This document shows positions 49,213 to 58,939 of a stretch of 64,000 nucleotides of DNA, piece by piece (positions within the stretch are counted from its first letter, which is position 1; each line of letters opens with the position of its first letter). The notes under the pieces were generated by a model. It had not been told where the DNA came from. It made no database searches and worked only from the letters and a program-made list of their open reading frames with translations. Origin of the DNA: an uncultured Christensenella sp. (lineage in GTDB: Bacteria > Bacillota > Clostridia > Christensenellales > UBA1242); NCBI GenBank assembly GCA_949300385.1, contig CASGDZ010000004.1, positions 19,659 through 83,658 on the forward strand, read 5' to 3'. The position numbers were made by a program, and so were the translations under genes.

Positions 49213-49478
49213 TAGTTTTTTAATAATTTTTTTACATTTTTTTTAAGTTTAATTTTTCACTATAAAATAGATAAAAATTAAGATTTTTTGTGGAACATTT
49301 TTTATAATTATTTTTTAATAAAATAATTAAAATATTATAAATTTTTTATAATTTTTATTCTATTTTTTTATTTATTTTTAAATTTTTAATTTTTATTTAT
49401 TAATCATTTAATAAAATATATTTTTTATTGACTAAATTTTAATAATTTATAAATCACAATCTACAAATAAGTATGAAA
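49213..49478. other. very AT-rich spacer, no gene seen
   Basis: About 265 nt made almost wholly of A and T between the 108-aa gene and the end of rpoC. I see no open frame or RNA gene. Confidence 0.5.
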
Positions 49479-49500
49479 AAATCCTACGTTTGTAGGATTT
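49479..49500 (-). terminator. terminator overlapping the rpoC stop codon
   Basis: A 9-bp perfect stem (49479-49487 with 49492-49500, 4-nt loop), then six T on the minus strand. The last bases of rpoC, including its stop at 49499-49501, lie in the stem. Confidence 0.85.
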
Positions 49501-52500
49501 ATTCTTCTTCAACATCTTTAAATTTGATATCAATATCATTTTCGCCGAAGTTTGAATTATCATCTTTGACTTGTTTTGGAATTAGATTTCTATAGATAGG
49601 AGCACCTGTACCAGCAGGTATCATCTTACCGATAATTATATTCTCTTTTAGACCAGACAAGTGATCTACTTTTCCTTTCAATGCAGCCTCAGTTAACACA
49701 TTGCTTGATTCTTGGAATGATGCTGCTGACAAGAAACTTTCAGTTGTTAAAGATGCTCTAGTAATACCCTGCAATTCACGCTTAGCGCTAGCAGGAGCTC
49801 CGCCTTCTTGAATTGCTTTTAAGTTAGCGTCTTCAAATATTTTAATGTCTACGATTTCGCCTGGAAGTAAATCAGTATCTCCAGAATTTTCAATCTTAAC
49901 TTTTCTTAACATTTGACGAATCACAACTTCCAAGTGTTTAGCATTAATAGAAACATTTTGAGATTTATAAACCGCTAATACCTCATTTAGCAAATATTCT
50001 TGAACGGCTTTCACACCGCCTGTACGCAAAACATCGCGTGGATTCAAAGGTCCTTCTGTTAAAGGAGTACCAGGGGTTACAATATCTCCATTCTTCACTT
50101 TTATAGTTGAACCGAAAGGTAAAATGTAACTTTCCTCAGTTGAACCCTTAACTACAACCTCAAAGCGTTTATCTATTTGATTAATAGAAACTTTACCACC
50201 AATTTCACATACAACAGCGGCACCCTTAGGGTTACGCGCTTCAAATATTTCTTCAACACGAGGCAAACCAGTAGTAATATCGGCAGCGGCAGTACCACCA
50301 CTATGGAATGTTCTCAAGACTAGCTGTGTACCAGGTTCACCGATTGACTGAGCTGCGATGACTCCGACTGCTTCACCAACATGCACGATATCGTTAGTAG
50401 ACATATCTCTACCATAACATTTTGCACAAACACCTGATTTAGCTTTACATGTAAATAGGCTTCGTATTTGCACTTTTTGAATGCCTGCGTCAACAATTTC
50501 TTTTGCCAAATCTTCGCCAATAAACGTGTCTTCTGGGCAAATTACTTTCTTAGTCTTAGGATTTACTACAGGTGCAGAAGTATATCTTCCAACTATTCTA
50601 TTGAATAATGATTCAATCTCTGTACCATTTTGAACGATAGAGGTTACTTCCATACCTTTTACAGATTCGTTATTGTTAGCGAAACAATCTTCTTCTGTAA
50701 CAACAGTATCTTGTGCGATATCAACAAGTCTACGGGTCAAATAACCTGAGTCCGCTGTCTTTAATGCAGTATCCATAAGTTGTTTACGGCTACCACGCGC
50801 AGCGCTATAGTATTCAAGTGCGGACAATCCACGGCTATAGTTAGATTTAACTGGGATATTTGAAATTCCACCGATAGCATCCATGTTACCCATCATACCA
50901 GCAAGTTGTTTTAATTGTCCTTCTGAACCACGGGCACCAGATGTCAATATTATCATTAATGGATTAAATGGATCCATTTCGCTAGAAGTAATCTTAACTA
51001 GGTCATTAGAAACTCTATCCCATAATTCAATATTTTTATTCTTTCTGTCACTATCAGTCAATAGACCTTGTAAATATAGGTCATCATTTTGTTTAGCAAC
51101 TTCACTTGCTTGTTCAACAATGCTATCTCTTTCTTTTGCTTCTTTAATGTCGAAAATTGAGAAAGAAACGCTTGCCAAAGTACTATATTTATAACCCATA
51201 TTTTTAATGTCATCAATCATTGTAACAGTTGTGTTAGTACCATGTTTGCGATAACATTTTTCAATCATATTTGAGTAACTGCTCTTCTTAACTACGCTAG
51301 ATATTTCAAATTCAAGTGCATTTTCTTTCTTTGTTCTATCAACAAAACCTAAATCTTGAGGAATAATACTATTAAATATGATTTTACCTAATGTTGTCTT
51401 AATTCTACCTGTTAAAGGTTCGCCATTAAAGTCAACTGTTCTTCTTAAATTAATTAGTGCTTGAAGACTAAGATCTCCGTTGTCGTATGCAAGCATTGCT
51501 TCTTCAGGGCTTGCGAAAGTCATACCTTCACCCTTAGCGCCTTCACGAACAATAGTCAAATAATAGTTACCTAAAATCATATCTTGGCTAGGAACCATAT
51601 TTGGATTACCATCACTAGGCTTCAAAACATTGTTAGAAGCAAGCAGCAACATTCTAGCCTCTGTACGCGCCTCTACACTTAATGGCACATGCACGCTCAT
51701 CTGGTCACCATCGAAGTCGGCATTAAATCCCGAACATGCCAAAGGTGGTAGACGGATAGCTTTACCTTCAACTAGGATAGGTTCAAACGCCTGTACAGAC
51801 AATTTATGAAGAGTAGGTGCTCTGTTTAGAAGTACAGGGTGTCCTTGAACGACTTCTTCCAAAATATCGTATACAATAGGGCGCTCTTGTTCAATCATAC
51901 GCGTTGCTTTCTTCAAATTGTTAGTAGCATTCATTTCAAGTAAACGCTTGATAATAAATGGGCGGAACAATTCTAGTGCCATAGTCTTTGGAAGTCCGCA
52001 TTGATAAATCTTCAATTCAGGACCAACGACAATAACCGAACGACCAGAATAGTCTACACGCTTACCTAACAAGTTTTGACGGAAACGACCATGTTTACCT
52101 TTAAGTGAAGCAGTTAGTGATTTCAAATCTCTCTGTCTACTACCTTGAACAGCACGACCGCGTTTACCATTATCAAATAGTGCATCAACGGCTTCTTGAA
52201 GCATACGCTTTTCGTTACGCACAATAATTTCAGGCGCGCCAAGTTCCATAAGTTTCTTTAATCTGTTATTTCTATTAATTACACGACGATAAAGGTCATT
52301 TAAATCACTCGCAGCGAATTTTCCACCATCAATTTGCACCAAAGGTCTAAGGTCAGGTGGTATAACAGGTATAACATCAAGTATCATCCAACTAGGTTTA
52401 TTGCCACTCTTGATAAATGCGTCAATAACTTCTAGTCGCTTAGTTGCTTTAAGTTTTTTCTGACCCTTAGAAGTGTGCATGATGTTAGTTAATTCTTCAC

Positions 52501-53065
52501 ACTCTTTTTCTAGGTCAATATTATTAAGAAGTTCTTTGACAGCTTCTGCTCCCATACCTGCACGGAACCCATTTGGACCATATTTTTCAATAGCCTCACG
52601 ATATTCTCTATCGCGAATGACTTGTTTATAAGTAAATTCAGTGTTTTTTGGGTCAAGCACAACATAACTTACATAATAAAGCACTTCGTCCAAAAGTTTA
52701 GGTGACATATCAAGGACTAAACCTATTCTGCTTGGTACACCTTTAAAGAACCAAATATGACTAACAGGACAAGCAAGTTCTATATGTCCCATGCGCTCTC
52801 TTCTAACTTTACTACGCGTAACTTCGACTCCACATTTATCGCAAATTACGCCTTTATATCTAACTCTTTTATACTTACCGCAATGGCATTCCCAATCCTT
52901 TTTAGGTCCAAAAATTCGTTCACAAAATAGTCCGTCTTTCTCGGGCTTTTGTGTACGATAATTTATTGTCTCAGGCTTGGTTACCTCGCCACGAGACCAT
53001 GAACGAATCATCTCGGGTGAGGCAATGCCAACGCGTATTGAGTCAAAATTGTTTAATTCAAACAT
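49499..53065 (-). CDS. rpoC: DNA-directed RNA polymerase subunit beta'
   Basis: Clamp and catalytic subunit of RNA polymerase. The 1188-residue protein has the N-terminal zinc site ([20 protein letters not shown]) and the absolutely conserved active-site motif NADFDGDQM. The bridge-helix region and the second zinc site ([13 protein letters not shown]) follow. Length is normal for Bacillota, without large insertions. ATG 53065 follows TTAGGAG, 25 nt after rpoB. It ends in a terminator that overlaps the stop codon, so the operon is rpoB-rpoC only. Confidence 0.98.
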   Translation of the reverse strand: MFELNNFDSIRVGIASPEMIRSWSRGEVTKPETINYRTQKPEKDGLFCERIFGPKKDWECHCGKYKRVRYKGVICDKCGVEVTRSKVRRERMGHIELACPVSHIWFFKGVPSRIGLVLDMSPKLLDEVLYYVSYVVLDPKNTEFTYKQVIRDREYREAIEKYGPNGFRAGMGAEAVKELLNNIDLEKECEELTNIMHTSKGQKKLKATKRLEVIDAFIKSGNKPSWMILDVIPVIPPDLRPLVQIDGGKFAASDLNDLYRRVINRNNRLKKLMELGAPEIIVRNEKRMLQEAVDALFDNGKRGRAVQGSRQRDLKSLTASLKGKHGRFRQNLLGKRVDYSGRSVIVVGPELKIYQCGLPKTMALELFRPFIIKRLLEMNATNNLKKATRMIEQERPIVYDILEEVVQGHPVLLNRAPTLHKLSVQAFEPILVEGKAIRLPPLACSGFNADFDGDQMSVHVPLSVEARTEARMLLLASNNVLKPSDGNPNMVPSQDMILGNYYLTIVREGAKGEGMTFASPEEAMLAYDNGDLSLQALINLRRTVDFNGEPLTGRIKTTLGKIIFNSIIPQDLGFVDRTKKENALEFEISSVVKKSSYSNMIEKCYRKHGTNTTVTMIDDIKNMGYKYSTLASVSFSIFDIKEAKERDSIVEQASEVAKQNDDLYLQGLLTDSDRKNKNIELWDRVSNDLVKITSSEMDPFNPLMIILTSGARGSEGQLKQLAGMMGNMDAIGGISNIPVKSNYSRGLSALEYYSAARGSRKQLMDTALKTADSGYLTRRLVDIAQDTVVTEEDCFANNNESVKGMEVTSIVQNGTEIESLFNRIVGRYTSAPVVNPKTKKVICPEDTFIGEDLAKEIVDAGIQKVQIRSLFTCKAKSGVCAKCYGRDMSTNDIVHVGEAVGVIAAQSIGEPGTQLVLRTFHSGGTAAADITTGLPRVEEIFEARNPKGAAVVCEIGGKVSINQIDKRFEVVVKGSTEESYILPFGSTIKVKNGDIVTPGTPLTEGPLNPRDVLRTGGVKAVQEYLLNEVLAVYKSQNVSINAKHLEVVIRQMLRKVKIENSGDTDLLPGEIVDIKIFEDANLKAIQEGGAPASAKRELQGITRASLTTESFLSAASFQESSNVLTEAALKGKVDHLSGLKENIIIGKMIPAGTGAPIYRNLIPKQVKDDNSNFGENDIDIKFKDVEEE

Positions 53066-53090
53066 ATAAATTCTTCTCCTAAATTAATCC

Positions 53091-56000
53091 TTATTCATCT
53101 AAATCGTCAAATAAATCTGAATCATCGAATGCAGTGTTGTTGACATCATTTTCGTAATCTGACTGAATATCATCAAATGCGAGAGTAACATCTTCAAGTG
53201 CTTGCTTGTTAACAGGTTCAACACTAGGTATTTCCTCGCCCTCTTCACTAACTTCATTAATTGTAAGTTCGTGATTATCTGCGGTCAAAATCTTAACATC
53301 TAAGCACAATCCTTGCATTTCCTTAACTAAAACTTTAAATGATTCAGGCATACCAGGTTCAGGTATAGGTTCGCCTTTGACGATTGCCTCATAAGTCTTA
53401 ATACGCCCTTCCACATCATCTGATTTGATAGTAAGCATTTCTTGTAACAATCTAGATGCACCATATGCTTCAAGTGCCCAAACTTCCATTTCACCAAAAC
53501 GCTGACCACCAAGTTGATTTCTACCACCAAGTGGTTGTTGAGTAATCAAAGCGTAAGTACCAATACCACGCGCGTGAATCTTATCGTCAACCATGTGGAT
53601 AAGTTTTAACATATACATAACGCCGACTGTTGTTCTATTTTCAAAAGGAAGTCCAGTACGACCATCGTATAATTGCATCTTTCCATCTTCTGGTAAGTTA
53701 TTAGCGCGCAATAATTCACGGATTTCGTCTTTAGTAGCACCATCGAAGGCAGGGGTTACAATCTTCCAATCAAGTTGTTTAGCCGCCCAACCTAAGTGCA
53801 TTTCCATAAGTTGTCCTAAATTCATACGAGAAGGGACACCCAATGGGTTTAATACGATATCTACTGTCTCACCATTAGGCATATAAGGCATATCACTTTC
53901 AGGTAATACAACAGATATAACACCTTTATTACCATAACGACCAGCCAACTTATCGCCGACTTGTAAAATACGCTTTTGTGCAATGTAGACTTTAACGCAC
54001 ATATTTACACCAGCGTCAAGTTCGTCTTTGTTCTTTCTAGAAAGAATTTCAACGCCAACTACGACACCCTCTTCACCATGTTTAACTTTTAGACTTGTAT
54101 TCTTGACATCTTTTGTCTTTTCACCGAAAATTGCTTTTAAGAGTCTTTCTTCTGGAGTCAAATCAGTCTCTCCCTTAGGAGTAACCTTTCCTACCAAAAT
54201 ATCTCCAACTTTAACTTCGGTACCAATGCGCACAATACCGTCTTCGTCCAAGTTTTTAAGCGCATCTTCGCCCACTCCCGCAATATCACGAGTGATCTCT
54301 TCATCTCCCAACTTAGTGGTACGCGCTTCAACTTTAACTTGTTGAATACAAATAGATGTAAACGCATCATCACGAACTATACGCTCATTGACAAGTATAG
54401 CATCTTCGAAGTTATATCCTTCCCAGTTCATGAATGCGACTGTCATATTTTTACCGAGCGCTAATTCGCCTTTCTCTGTATCACCGTCAGCCAATACATC
54501 GCCTGCTTTAACCTTTTCGCCCTTCTTAACCAAAGGTTTTTGATTGAAGCATGCTTTTTCGTTAGTACGCTCAAACTTTCTAAGTTTGTGATTAACTATG
54601 CTTCCGTCAGCATACTCCATTGTAATGTAGTCTGCTGAAACATATTTACATACACCATCTTGCTCAGCTAATATCAAAGCACCTGAGTCAGCAGCGATCC
54701 TGTGCTCAAGACCTGTACCTACAATAGGGCTTTCTTGTCTTAAAAGTTGTACTGATTGACATTGCATGTTAGTACCCATCAATGCACGGTTACCTGCGCA
54801 ATATTCAACGAACGGAATCAAACCAGCACCAACAGATAATTCTTGTCTTGGACTTAAATCGACTAAATCAATCATACTTGAATCGACATGTTCTGGTTGT
54901 CCGTTATGACGACAATCTACATATCCTTCTTTGATAGTTTTATCTGCATTTAAAGGAATAGATGCTTGCGCAATAAAGTGCCCATTTTCTTCGTCTGCCA
55001 TTAAGAAAACGACATCATCCAAAACTTTTTTAGTCTTAGGATCAACTTTTCTATATGGAGTTTCGATAAATCCATACCTATTAACGCGCGCATAAGCCGC
55101 GATAGATGTCATAAGACCAATAGGTTGTCCTTCTGGAGTCTCAACAACACAAATACGACCATAATGTGAAGGGTTAATATCACGCACTTCAGCAGTCGCA
55201 CGCTCTCTCTTTACTCCTCCAGGCCCGGTTGATGATAGACGACGCTTGTTACGAAGACTTGCAGCAGGGTTGGTTTGATCCATAAGTGAAACCAACTGGC
55301 TAGTAGCCATGAAGTCTTTAAACACTTTATTGATGTATCTAGCATTTACGATTTGGCTAGGTGTAACATCAGTTAAATCTCTACTTTGTAAAGCTTCGCG
55401 GACTTGTGTTTGTAGTTTAGCCATACCGCGACGGAATTCATCACGAAGAAGTTCTCCACTTGTAGCAACACGACGCATAGATAGATTATCTATCTCGTCA
55501 GTTTCTCCAAGTCCGTCAATTAAGTTCAAATGATAACTTACAGTTGCGATGAAATCATCAAGCGTTACTTGGAAATCCTCTAATTTATGTGCATTTGCCT
55601 TGATTTGAGCTTTCAACATGTCTGTATCATCTTTACACTCTTTCATTATCTCTTGTAACAAAGGAAGATATACAAGTTCAGTTATGCCAAACTCTTCAGG
55701 ATTAAGTTTTGCATATGCTTTAAGGTCAACACGCTTGTTGCCTACTACTCTAACTAATTTATCGTCGACTAAAACATCTACTGAATTAATTCCGGCATTT
55801 TGGATAGCCCATGCTGTTTGAGCATCAATCAATTCACCTTTGCTAGCAAAAACCTTTTTGCCAAGTTTAATATCCGTTCCAGCGATTTGATCGGTTATTC
55901 TGTTAGCGAGTGATAATTTCTTATTTAATTTAAAACGACCGACCTTCTCCAAATTGTAGTGTTGTTGATTGAAGAATCTATCGTTGATATATGACAAAGT

Positions 56001-56762
56001 ATTCTCAGGGTTAGGAATTTCACCTGGGCGTGTGCGTCTACCAAATTCAATCAATGCATCTTCTTGTGTAATTTGAGGCTCTTTCTCTAGCGTCTTAACA
56101 ATATAAGGATGATTGTTGAAGATATTTAACAATTCCTCGTTTGTGTAACCAAAACATTTTAAGAATACGCCAAGGCTCATTTTAAATCTACGATCGGCGA
56201 TGACACGCAAAGTCTCACCATTAACTTGTTCAGTCTGCACCCACATACCATAACTAGGTTGGATAGCGCCATCATAGTCCATAAATCCATATTTGTTGAG
56301 TGTTTTGCCAAAAATCGCACCAGGTGCTTTAACCAATTGATTAAGCACGACTCTCTCAACGCCGTTGCAAATAAAACCGCCGTCTTTAGACATATATGGA
56401 ATGTCGCCCATGAACACTTCTTGATCCATGATTTGACCAGTCTCTTTAACAAGTAGTCGTACATTGACCTTTAAAGGAACTGTGTAACTTGTCTGTTTAA
56501 CCTTGCATTCAGCCCATGAATGATTTGGCGTTCTATCTATCGTATAACCTAAAAAAGATAACTCAGCCTTATTTGAGTAATCTATGATTGGGTTATATTC
56601 ATTCAAAACTTCGCCAATACCTTCATTTAAGAAATGTTCGTACGATTCCTTTGCTATGCTTAGTAAGTCTGGCATTACATAAGGAACCTCAGTTTTAGCA
56701 AAACTTATTCTTTCAGCCTTGCCACTTTTTACCTTTTTGATATTGAGTGTATTTGAATCCAT
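53091..56762 (-). CDS. rpoB: DNA-directed RNA polymerase subunit beta
   Basis: Catalytic-core subunit of RNA polymerase. The 1223-residue protein contains the rifampicin-region block (QLVSLMDQTNPAASLRNKRRLSSTGPGG). Downstream it has the GQPIGLMTSIAAYARVNRYGF and GDKLAGRYGNKGVIS motifs and the C-terminal LGGRNQLGGQRFGEMEVWALEAYGA block. An Asp/Glu-rich tail ends the protein. In the rifampicin-site segment the usual QLSQFMDQ is QLVSLMDQ, and the downstream RLSALGPGG is RLSSTGPGG. ATG 56762 follows AAGGAG. A strong promoter is 100 nt upstream. The L10/L12 ribosomal genes that often precede it are absent. Confidence 0.98.
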   Translation of the reverse strand: MDSNTLNIKKVKSGKAERISFAKTEVPYVMPDLLSIAKESYEHFLNEGIGEVLNEYNPIIDYSNKAELSFLGYTIDRTPNHSWAECKVKQTSYTVPLKVNVRLLVKETGQIMDQEVFMGDIPYMSKDGGFICNGVERVVLNQLVKAPGAIFGKTLNKYGFMDYDGAIQPSYGMWVQTEQVNGETLRVIADRRFKMSLGVFLKCFGYTNEELLNIFNNHPYIVKTLEKEPQITQEDALIEFGRRTRPGEIPNPENTLSYINDRFFNQQHYNLEKVGRFKLNKKLSLANRITDQIAGTDIKLGKKVFASKGELIDAQTAWAIQNAGINSVDVLVDDKLVRVVGNKRVDLKAYAKLNPEEFGITELVYLPLLQEIMKECKDDTDMLKAQIKANAHKLEDFQVTLDDFIATVSYHLNLIDGLGETDEIDNLSMRRVATSGELLRDEFRRGMAKLQTQVREALQSRDLTDVTPSQIVNARYINKVFKDFMATSQLVSLMDQTNPAASLRNKRRLSSTGPGGVKRERATAEVRDINPSHYGRICVVETPEGQPIGLMTSIAAYARVNRYGFIETPYRKVDPKTKKVLDDVVFLMADEENGHFIAQASIPLNADKTIKEGYVDCRHNGQPEHVDSSMIDLVDLSPRQELSVGAGLIPFVEYCAGNRALMGTNMQCQSVQLLRQESPIVGTGLEHRIAADSGALILAEQDGVCKYVSADYITMEYADGSIVNHKLRKFERTNEKACFNQKPLVKKGEKVKAGDVLADGDTEKGELALGKNMTVAFMNWEGYNFEDAILVNERIVRDDAFTSICIQQVKVEARTTKLGDEEITRDIAGVGEDALKNLDEDGIVRIGTEVKVGDILVGKVTPKGETDLTPEERLLKAIFGEKTKDVKNTSLKVKHGEEGVVVGVEILSRKNKDELDAGVNMCVKVYIAQKRILQVGDKLAGRYGNKGVISVVLPESDMPYMPNGETVDIVLNPLGVPSRMNLGQLMEMHLGWAAKQLDWKIVTPAFDGATKDEIRELLRANNLPEDGKMQLYDGRTGLPFENRTTVGVMYMLKLIHMVDDKIHARGIGTYALITQQPLGGRNQLGGQRFGEMEVWALEAYGASRLLQEMLTIKSDDVEGRIKTYEAIVKGEPIPEPGMPESFKVLVKEMQGLCLDVKILTADNHELTINEVSEEGEEIPSVEPVNKQALEDVTLAFDDIQSDYENDVNNTAFDDSDLFDDLDE

Positions 56763-56860
56763 TCTAACTCCTTATTCAGTTGTAGTTGTCGAAAAGTTGA
56801 AACTTTATACTATGTATAAAATTTTTATTTGCTTCTAGCGACAATTATTCATACTAGGGT

Positions 56861-56889
56861 ATTTTAGCATATTGCACAAGTTATGTCAA
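56861..56889 (-). promoter_or_regulatory. promoter of rpoB-rpoC
   Basis: Minus-strand TTGACA (plus 56884-56889), 17-nt spacer, TAAAAT (plus 56861-56866) with TGC before the -10. The leader is about 90 nt and contains a short AAAGTT/AACTTT hairpin. Confidence 0.8.
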
Positions 56890-56944
56890 TAGATTTTTAC
56901 AATATTTTTTATTAAATTTTAACATAAAATGGTGCAAATACTAT

Positions 56945-57619
56945 TTATTGTCTATGGGTATTTTTGTTTGGCTTAAATTCGTCAAAAGGGTCAAAATCGT
57001 CAACAAAATTTATTCCTATTATTTTCTGCATGTTTTCAAGTGTAAAATAGTTTAGTTTACCTATAATTTCGTTATGGTCTTGGCTTTCGATAGCGAGTAG
57101 TAGATCGTCTATTAAATCCATATTTGTGATTATAGCGTCCACAATTTTATCATTGCCTGAATCTAGTTCTATTTTTATTATGCGTTCATGTTCATTTGTG
57201 CAGATATTTAATTTTTCATTTTCACCTATAAGGTAGCAATATATTTCATACATTTCACAGTTGCGCAAAAAACGCAATCTATCTAGCACCGTCTCTTCTA
57301 AAAATACATAATTCCATTCGTTTTTCTTTTGAAATAGATAATAAGCATATGCTTTTATAAATCGGTTGTAAATTGAGATATTGTTTGAGAAAGTTTCGTC
57401 AAATCCTAAATATAAAAAATATTCGCTAGATTTTAATCCTTCGTCCCATAGTTGCCCTGCTATCGCTCCACCTAATAATTCATTTCCCAAAAGGTTAATT
57501 TCTTTTTTTATAGTCCTCAAATTTGATTTTATTATCTTCACATAATTAATGTCATCGTCTTCTACATATCTCCAATCAAATTGCTTTAATGTCTTATTTG
57601 TCAACCCTTTTTCAAACAT
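56945..57619 (-). CDS. unknown soluble protein, second gene of a pair
   Basis: A 224-residue acidic, helical protein that I do not recognise. The start is placed at ATG 57619 (MFEKGLTNKTLKQFDWRYV) behind GAGGA; a longer frame would overlap the upstream gene. No membrane segment is present. Aromatic and Asn-rich helices dominate (YNRFIKAYAYYLFQKKNEW, ENMQKIIGINFVDDFDPFDEF). It starts 13 nt after the first gene of the pair and lies just upstream of rpoB, from which the rpoB promoter separates it. No terminator is obvious, so read-through into rpoB is possible. Confidence 0.55.
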   Translation of the reverse strand: MFEKGLTNKTLKQFDWRYVEDDDINYVKIIKSNLRTIKKEINLLGNELLGGAIAGQLWDEGLKSSEYFLYLGFDETFSNNISIYNRFIKAYAYYLFQKKNEWNYVFLEETVLDRLRFLRNCEMYEIYCYLIGENEKLNICTNEHERIIKIELDSGNDKIVDAIITNMDLIDDLLLAIESQDHNEIIGKLNYFTLENMQKIIGINFVDDFDPFDEFKPNKNTHRQ

Positions 57620-57632
57620 AATTCCTCTTTTT

Positions 57633-58280
57633 TTATAACTCATAACCATCTTTTGTCAAATTAATCATAGATCTACCACTGAATTGATAGAGCATAATCT
57701 CTAAATCTAAGTCATATTCAATGCTGTCATATACATCGCAGATTAAATTGTTGTTTACTTTTATTGCTTCGTCTGTATCTTTAAATACACCAAAATTTTC
57801 AGCCTTGACTATTCTGTCATCTTTGTTTAGCGTAATTTTTGTATTATTAAATCCTTGACTACCTAAATAGCGCATAAATAATAAAAATGTCATTTGTAAA
57901 TATTTTATCCTATCTTTTATAATAATTTCATCTTCAAGAGTGTCATTTTTATGTTCCTTGCAATATATCAAATATTCTAAGTATTTTCTAACAGACATAT
58001 TGACATAAACTAAGCCTGTTAATAAATCAAAATCGTCCGTTATAATCTTTGCAAAATCAACAAATTCATTTATAATAACGCCACGCTCGTTTTCATCTAA
58101 AATTCCACTATTTTCAATATTATCAAGTTCATCATTGAGAACTGAGCATGCTTTATTAAATTTAGATTTAGAAAATTTCTCTTTTTTAACATTCCCATCA
58201 TTCATTTTTGATTTATAATCTTCAACAATTTGTCTTATATAATCCGAATATAAAGTTTTAGTATTTAATATTTTCTTCAT
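57633..58280 (-). CDS. unknown soluble protein, first gene of a pair
   Basis: A 215-residue acidic, mainly helical protein without membrane segments and without a family that I recognise. ATG 58280 follows GAGGAAA. Its promoter is TTGACA-N17-TAAACT with TG upstream. The chain holds helix-like stretches (YSDYIRQIVEDYKSKM, RKYLEYLIYCKEH, KYLQMTFLLFMRYLG) and ends with a strand-rich part. It is transcribed together with the 224-aa gene 13 nt downstream, so the two products may act together. There is no repeat, catalytic motif or sign of recent transfer that I can see. Confidence 0.55.
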   Translation of the reverse strand: MKKILNTKTLYSDYIRQIVEDYKSKMNDGNVKKEKFSKSKFNKACSVLNDELDNIENSGILDENERGVIINEFVDFAKIITDDFDLLTGLVYVNMSVRKYLEYLIYCKEHKNDTLEDEIIIKDRIKYLQMTFLLFMRYLGSQGFNNTKITLNKDDRIVKAENFGVFKDTDEAIKVNNNLICDVYDSIEYDLDLEIMLYQFSGRSMINLTKDGYEL

Positions 58281-58301
58281 TATTTCCTCACATTCGGCTC
58301 T

Positions 58302-58330
58302 AGTTTAACACTCAAATTTGCACTTGTCAA
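58302..58330 (-). promoter_or_regulatory. promoter of the unknown gene pair
   Basis: Minus-strand TTGACA (plus 58325-58330), 17-nt spacer, TAAACT (plus 58302-58307) with TG one base upstream of the -10. Confidence 0.7.
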
Positions 58331-58352
58331 TACCAAATTATTATTTAAAATA

Positions 58353-58375
58353 AAAAGAAAGGCTTTTAGCCTTCC
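58353..58375 (-). terminator. terminator of the Cys-rich microprotein gene
   Basis: Stem GAAAGGC/GCCTTCC with a TTTTA loop and one mismatch, then T-rich sequence on the minus strand. It lies 65 nt beyond the stop at 58440. Confidence 0.65.
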
Positions 58376-58439
58376 TTCCTCCTATTTAAAGATAAATAGA
58401 CAATTAAACCACTTTTAATTATTTAGATTTTAAGTTTAA

Positions 58440-58634
58440 TTAGCAACCGCAATCATTTTTCTTGTTGCCACAGTTGCATAAAATCAATAAGATTATTATA
58501 AGTAAGCAAGGATCAACTTTGCATCCGCAGTTGCATAAGATTAAAATTAAGATTATTATCCAAGTGCAGTCACCGCCACAGCCGCAGTCATTACCGCAAC
58601 CACAGTCGTTTCCTCCAAAGAATTTATTGAACAT
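58440..58634 (-). CDS. Cys-rich microprotein with two hydrophobic repeats
   Basis: A 64-residue protein with 13 cysteines. It opens with MFNKFFGGNDCGCGNDCGCGG, then has two hydrophobic segments that are near-copies ending in LCNCG (WIIILILILCNCGC and LLIIILLILCNCGN), and closes with NDCGC. ATG 58634 follows a perfect AGGAGG. It resembles the small Gly/Cys/Ile proteins annotated in Clostridia as chorion-like or spore-associated Cys-rich proteins, none with a settled role. It may insert in a membrane with metal- or disulfide-forming caps, or assemble into a cross-linked layer. It has its own terminator and no clear sigma-A promoter. Confidence 0.65.
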   Translation of the reverse strand: MFNKFFGGNDCGCGNDCGCGGDCTWIIILILILCNCGCKVDPCLLIIILLILCNCGNKKNDCGC

Positions 58635-58838
58635 AATTCCTCCTAAATGTATTTTAAAATTCGATATGTACTACAAAAGTATTTATCTTCGGTACCTAAA
58701 ATTTCCTTTGTATAATACATAGTACGCACAAAATAAAAAAAAGTTCACAAATAAACAAAATTATGAAATTTTTGTAATATACACCCCCAAATATATTGTA
58801 TCTCCATATCTATTGTCTGTATTGTCTGTTTTAAATAT

Positions 58839-58867
58839 TTGACTAGTTTAATTTATTTTGATAATAT
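58839..58867 (+). promoter_or_regulatory. promoter of the alcohol dehydrogenase gene
   Basis: TTGACT (58839-58844), 17-nt spacer, TAATAT (58862-58867). The rest of the 305-nt divergent gap holds only A/T-rich sequence. Confidence 0.7.
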
Positions 58868-58877
58868 ATTGTTATCA
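58859..58877 (+). promoter_or_regulatory. operator-like inverted repeat over the dehydrogenase -10
   Basis: TGATAA and TTATCA arms separated by 7 nt cover the -10 and the predicted start of transcription, a classic repressor position. It does not match Fur, PerR or Rex spacing exactly. Confidence 0.4.
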
Positions 58878-58939
58878 TTAAATATAATATTTTCTTTATA
58901 AATATTGTATTTTAAAAAATAATATATTAAGGGGGATTT

